Assembly (NCBI GenBank): GCA_043823825.1
Contig: JBDRTU010000054.1
Coordinates: forward strand, 1 to 5,628
Origin: JBDRTU01 sp043823825
GTDB lineage: Bacteria; Patescibacteriota; Patescibacteriia; Veblenbacterales; UBA10138
DNA length: 5,628 nucleotides
Direction: 5' to 3'
The position numbers and the translations under genes are program-made. This document shows positions 4,940 to 5,628 of the stretch, piece after piece; within the stretch, counting starts at the first letter, position 1; each line of letters begins with the position of its first letter. The notes beneath the pieces are model-generated. The model had not been told where the DNA came from. It did not search any database and saw only the letters and a list, made by a program, of their open reading frames with translations.

Positions 4940-5128
4940 TTATTGATAAAGCAGTTGCTCTAAACCAATATTAAAAAAATAATCTAAAGCACCTAAAAAA
5001 GCAGCCACTGCCAGAGAAATACCAATTACCAACATAGTGTGTTGGATGGTTTCCCGCTTGGTGGGCCAAACGACTTTTTTTAATTCCTGAACTGAATGTT
5101 TTAGATAATTCACTAAAGGATTTGCCAT
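4940..5128 (-). CDS. secE: Preprotein translocase subunit SecE
   Basis: SecE clamps SecY in the SecYEG channel of the cytoplasmic membrane. This is the short, single-helix form common outside gamma-proteobacteria: 62 residues with an amphipathic N-terminal helix (VNYLKHSVQELKKVVWPTKR, 6-25) containing the conserved KKVVWPTKRE motif, then one membrane segment (about 32-53, MLVIGISLAVAAFLGALDYFF) and a short tail. It is the first gene after the promoter at 5187-5214, with a leader of about 50 bases holding a hairpin. nusG follows 3 bases after its TAA stop. No Shine-Dalgarno precedes the ATG. Position, length and motif agree. Confidence 0.95.
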   Translation of the reverse strand: MANPLVNYLKHSVQELKKVVWPTKRETIQHTMLVIGISLAVAAFLGALDYFFNIGLEQLLYQ

Positions 5129-5144
5129 AAATAACGAATTTTTA

Positions 5145-5177
5145 GTCTTTTAAAAGACCCTGCTGGGGCCTTTTAAG
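5145..5177 (-). promoter_or_regulatory. Leader hairpins of secE, terminator/antiterminator-like
   Basis: On the minus strand AAAAGGCCCC (5165-5174) pairs with GGGTCTTTT (5152-5160) around an AGCA loop, with one bulge and a G-U pair. The element lies at the very 5' end of the transcript from the promoter at 5187-5214. Its right arm overlaps the perfect palindrome GTCTTTTAAAAGAC (5145-5158), which can form a second, mutually exclusive hairpin. That is the layout of an attenuator, but the U-tract is only four long, so it may instead be a stabilising 5' stem or end gyrB transcripts. Confidence 0.45.
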
Positions 5178-5186
5178 TACAAAAGC

Positions 5187-5214
5187 ATAATACCATATAC
5201 GCACAAACAGTCAA
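5187..5214 (-). promoter_or_regulatory. Sigma70-type promoter of secE-nusG-rplK-rplA
   Basis: TTGACT (5209-5214, 5 of 6 to the -35 consensus) and TATTAT (5187-5192, 5 of 6 to the -10) are 16 bases apart on the minus strand. Transcription would begin near 5180, about 50 bases before the secE ATG. It is the best promoter match in the window and lies where the ribosomal/translocon operon needs one. One of the 20-bp repeats (5221-5240) ends 6 bases upstream of the -35. Confidence 0.75.
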
Positions 5215-5220
5215 GTTTAC

Positions 5221-5240
5221 TAAATGTCCAAATTATTTAC
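5221..5240. repeat. 20-bp repeat, copy 3 (upstream of the secE promoter)
   Basis: Plus strand TAAATGTCCAAATTATTTAC. It is 18/20 identical to 5326-5345 and 17/20 to the gyrB 3' end at 5428-5447. On the minus strand it would read V-N-N-L-D-I-stop, the gyrB ending with one change. Confidence 0.65.
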
Positions 5241-5358
5241 ACTCCTCCGCTCTAGCTGTAGGTAAATTTCTTAACCATTTTCTTATTCGCGCGAATAAGA
5301 AAATAGCAATTCCAAAACAGTAATTTAAATATCCAAATTCTTTACCCGTCTTCGCCAT
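5233..5358 (-). CDS. Possible 41-residue open frame, doubtful
   Basis: An ATG at 5356-5358 opens 41 codons to a TAA at 5233-5235. The peptide has a hydrophobic middle (YCFGIAIFLFARIR, 13-26) and a basic stretch RKWLRN. The frame is open upstream of the ATG to a TGA inside the gyrB end, about 100 bases, through the hexamer tract. No Shine-Dalgarno is present. The frame runs across the palindrome and two of the 20-bp repeats, so it more likely reflects repeat sequence than a gene. I do not recognise it. Confidence 0.15.
   Translation of the reverse strand: MAKTGKEFGYLNYCFGIAIFLFARIRKWLRNLPTARAEECK
5277..5304. repeat. 28-bp perfect palindrome
   Basis: The two 14-base halves, ATTTTCTTATTCGC and GCGAATAAGAAAAT, are exact reverse complements with no spacer. 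As RNA or cruciform it would form a 12-bp stem with a GCGC loop. No U-run follows on either strand, so it is not a standard intrinsic terminator. It lies midway between repeat copies 2 and 3, inside the gyrB-secE gap. Confidence 0.85.
5326..5345. repeat. 20-bp repeat, copy 2
   Basis: Plus strand TAAATATCCAAATTCTTTAC, 105 bp from copy 3 and 102 bp from copy 1 (start to start). On the minus strand it reads V-K-N-L-D-I-stop exactly like the gyrB end, but with TTG for CTT, GAT for GAC and TAA for TAG. The frame upstream of it does not resemble GyrB and is closed by a stop four codons earlier. Confidence 0.65.
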
Positions 5359-5360
5359 TA

Positions 5361-5402
5361 CTTTCACTTCCGCTCCAGCTTCCACCTTCACTCTAGCTTC
5401 AG
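5361..5402. repeat. Degenerate hexanucleotide tract, seven units
   Basis: On the plus strand the 42 bases divide into CTTTCA, CTTCCG, CTCCAG, CTTCCA, CCTTCA, CTCTAG and CTTCAG, consensus about CTTCMR. On the minus strand this is a purine-rich GAAG/GTGAAG run. It lies between the gyrB stop and repeat copy 2. It looks like a decayed simple repeat and has no gene I can recognise. Confidence 0.6.
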
Positions 5403-5420
5403 CAAACAAGTCGGCGGACA

Positions 5421-5435
5421 GACATTCTAAATGTC
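5421..5435 (-). repeat. Small inverted repeat over the gyrB stop codon
   Basis: GACATT and AATGTC, six bases each, flank the TAG stop (minus strand GACATTTAGAATGTC). It would form a tight 6-bp hairpin with a 3-base loop. No U-run follows, so a terminator role is doubtful. Confidence 0.35.
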
Positions 5436-5628
5436 AAGATTCTTTACATTCTTAGCGTGAGTGTGGATAAAACGCTTCCTTGGCACGACATCAGAACCCA
5501 TTAAAATATTAAAAATTTCATCAGCCTTAGCCGCATCCTCAATAGTTACTTGCTTCATTAAGCGTGTTCGCGGATCCATAGTGGTTTCCCATAATTGACT
5601 AGGATTCATTTCACCCAAACCCTTATAA
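5427..5628 (-). CDS. gyrB: DNA gyrase subunit B, C-terminal 66 residues (runs off the right edge)
   Basis: GyrB is the ATPase subunit of DNA gyrase, which introduces negative supercoils into DNA. The frame is open to the right edge; the visible part begins YKGLGEMNPSQLWETTMDP, the classic type IIA topoisomerase signature at the end of the TOPRIM/GyrB C-terminal domain, continues TRLMKQVTIEDAAKADEIFN and ends HAKNVKNLDI. The VKNLDI end is that of GyrB rather than ParE, as in the Bacillus subtilis protein as I recall it. The stop is TAG at 5427-5429. A perfect DnaA-box word lies in the coding sequence at 5462-5470. The 3' end is repeated twice in the gap that follows. secE begins about 300 bases on, from its own promoter, so gyrB is probably a separate transcription unit. 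Confidence 0.93.
   Translation of the reverse strand, partial: YKGLGEMNPSQLWETTMDPRTRLMKQVTIEDAAKADEIFNILMGSDVVPRKRFIHTHAKNVKNLDI
5428..5447. repeat. 20-bp repeat, copy 1 (the gyrB 3' end)
   Basis: Plus strand TAAATGTCAAGATTCTTTAC, which codes for the last residues V-K-N-L-D-I and most of the stop of gyrB. It is 17/20 identical to each of the two intergenic copies. As the constrained coding copy it is the likely source or target of the others. Confidence 0.6.

Noticed and set aside
5277..5304. 28-bp palindrome as the gyrB terminator
   Set aside because: No U-run follows the stem on either strand, and the loop-side G-C content is minimal. It is listed as a palindrome only.
5221..5447. CRISPR array
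   Set aside because: Three imperfect repeats about 103 bp apart, one of them coding, with no uniform 30-40 bp spacers and no cas genes.
5221..5470. Replication origin in the gyrB-secE gap
   Set aside because: Only a single DnaA-box word is present, inside coding sequence; no box cluster was found in the gap.
467..5628. Genetic code 25 (TGA read as Gly), as in some CPR groups
   Set aside because: No in-frame TGA occurs in roughly 1,600 codons, and all conserved glycines use GGN.

Overview
The window is AT-rich bacterial DNA in which every recognisable gene lies on the minus strand. In transcription order (right to left) they are: the 3' end of gyrB, a gene-free stretch of about 300 bases with a promoter, secE, nusG, rplK, rplA, dcd, a P-loop nucleotide-kinase-like gene, dut, thyA, a small ArsR-type regulator, and the 5' end of folA. 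The compact layout, short proteins, scarcity of Shine-Dalgarno sequences and joining of a secE-nusG-L11-L1 cluster to a thymidylate cluster fit a member of the Candidate Phyla Radiation / Patescibacteria. That placement is inference from gene content and style. The standard code fits: no in-frame TGA occurs in the coding regions. Five genes end in TAG (gyrB, rplK, rplA, dcd, kinase), four in TAA (secE, nusG, dut, thyA) and none in TGA.

Right part (about 3059-5628): gyrB ends at 5427. The gap to secE holds three copies of a 20-bp sequence spaced 102-105 bp apart (the first is the gyrB 3' end itself), a 28-bp perfect palindrome, a degenerate hexamer tract, and a strong sigma70-like promoter followed at once by two mutually exclusive hairpins. 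Then come secE and nusG (translocon subunit and transcription factor) and rplK and rplA (L11 and L1). An AT-rich tract and a GC-rich folded leader separate rplK from rplA, and rplA has the only strong Shine-Dalgarno in the window.

Middle and left part (1-2977): a compact route to dTMP. Dcd makes dUTP from dCTP, Dut makes dUMP, ThyA makes dTMP, and FolA regenerates the tetrahydrofolate that ThyA oxidises. The unassigned kinase between dcd and dut would fit the next step, dTMP or dNMP phosphorylation, but this is not shown by the sequence.

The most interesting part is the thyA-arsR-folA junction. Two 31-bp direct repeats (30/31 identical), each with the 14-bp palindrome AATTTAGCTAAATT, sit just upstream of arsR and of folA between plausible -35 and -10 boxes. 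They look like operators of the ArsR-type regulator. The regulator is cut by an in-frame TAG after 61 codons, and the same frame continues with a recognisable wing and C-terminal helix for 24 more codons before a TAA. A single C-to-T change (CAG to TAG) would explain it. The folate/thymidylate regulator is therefore either freshly broken or read through.
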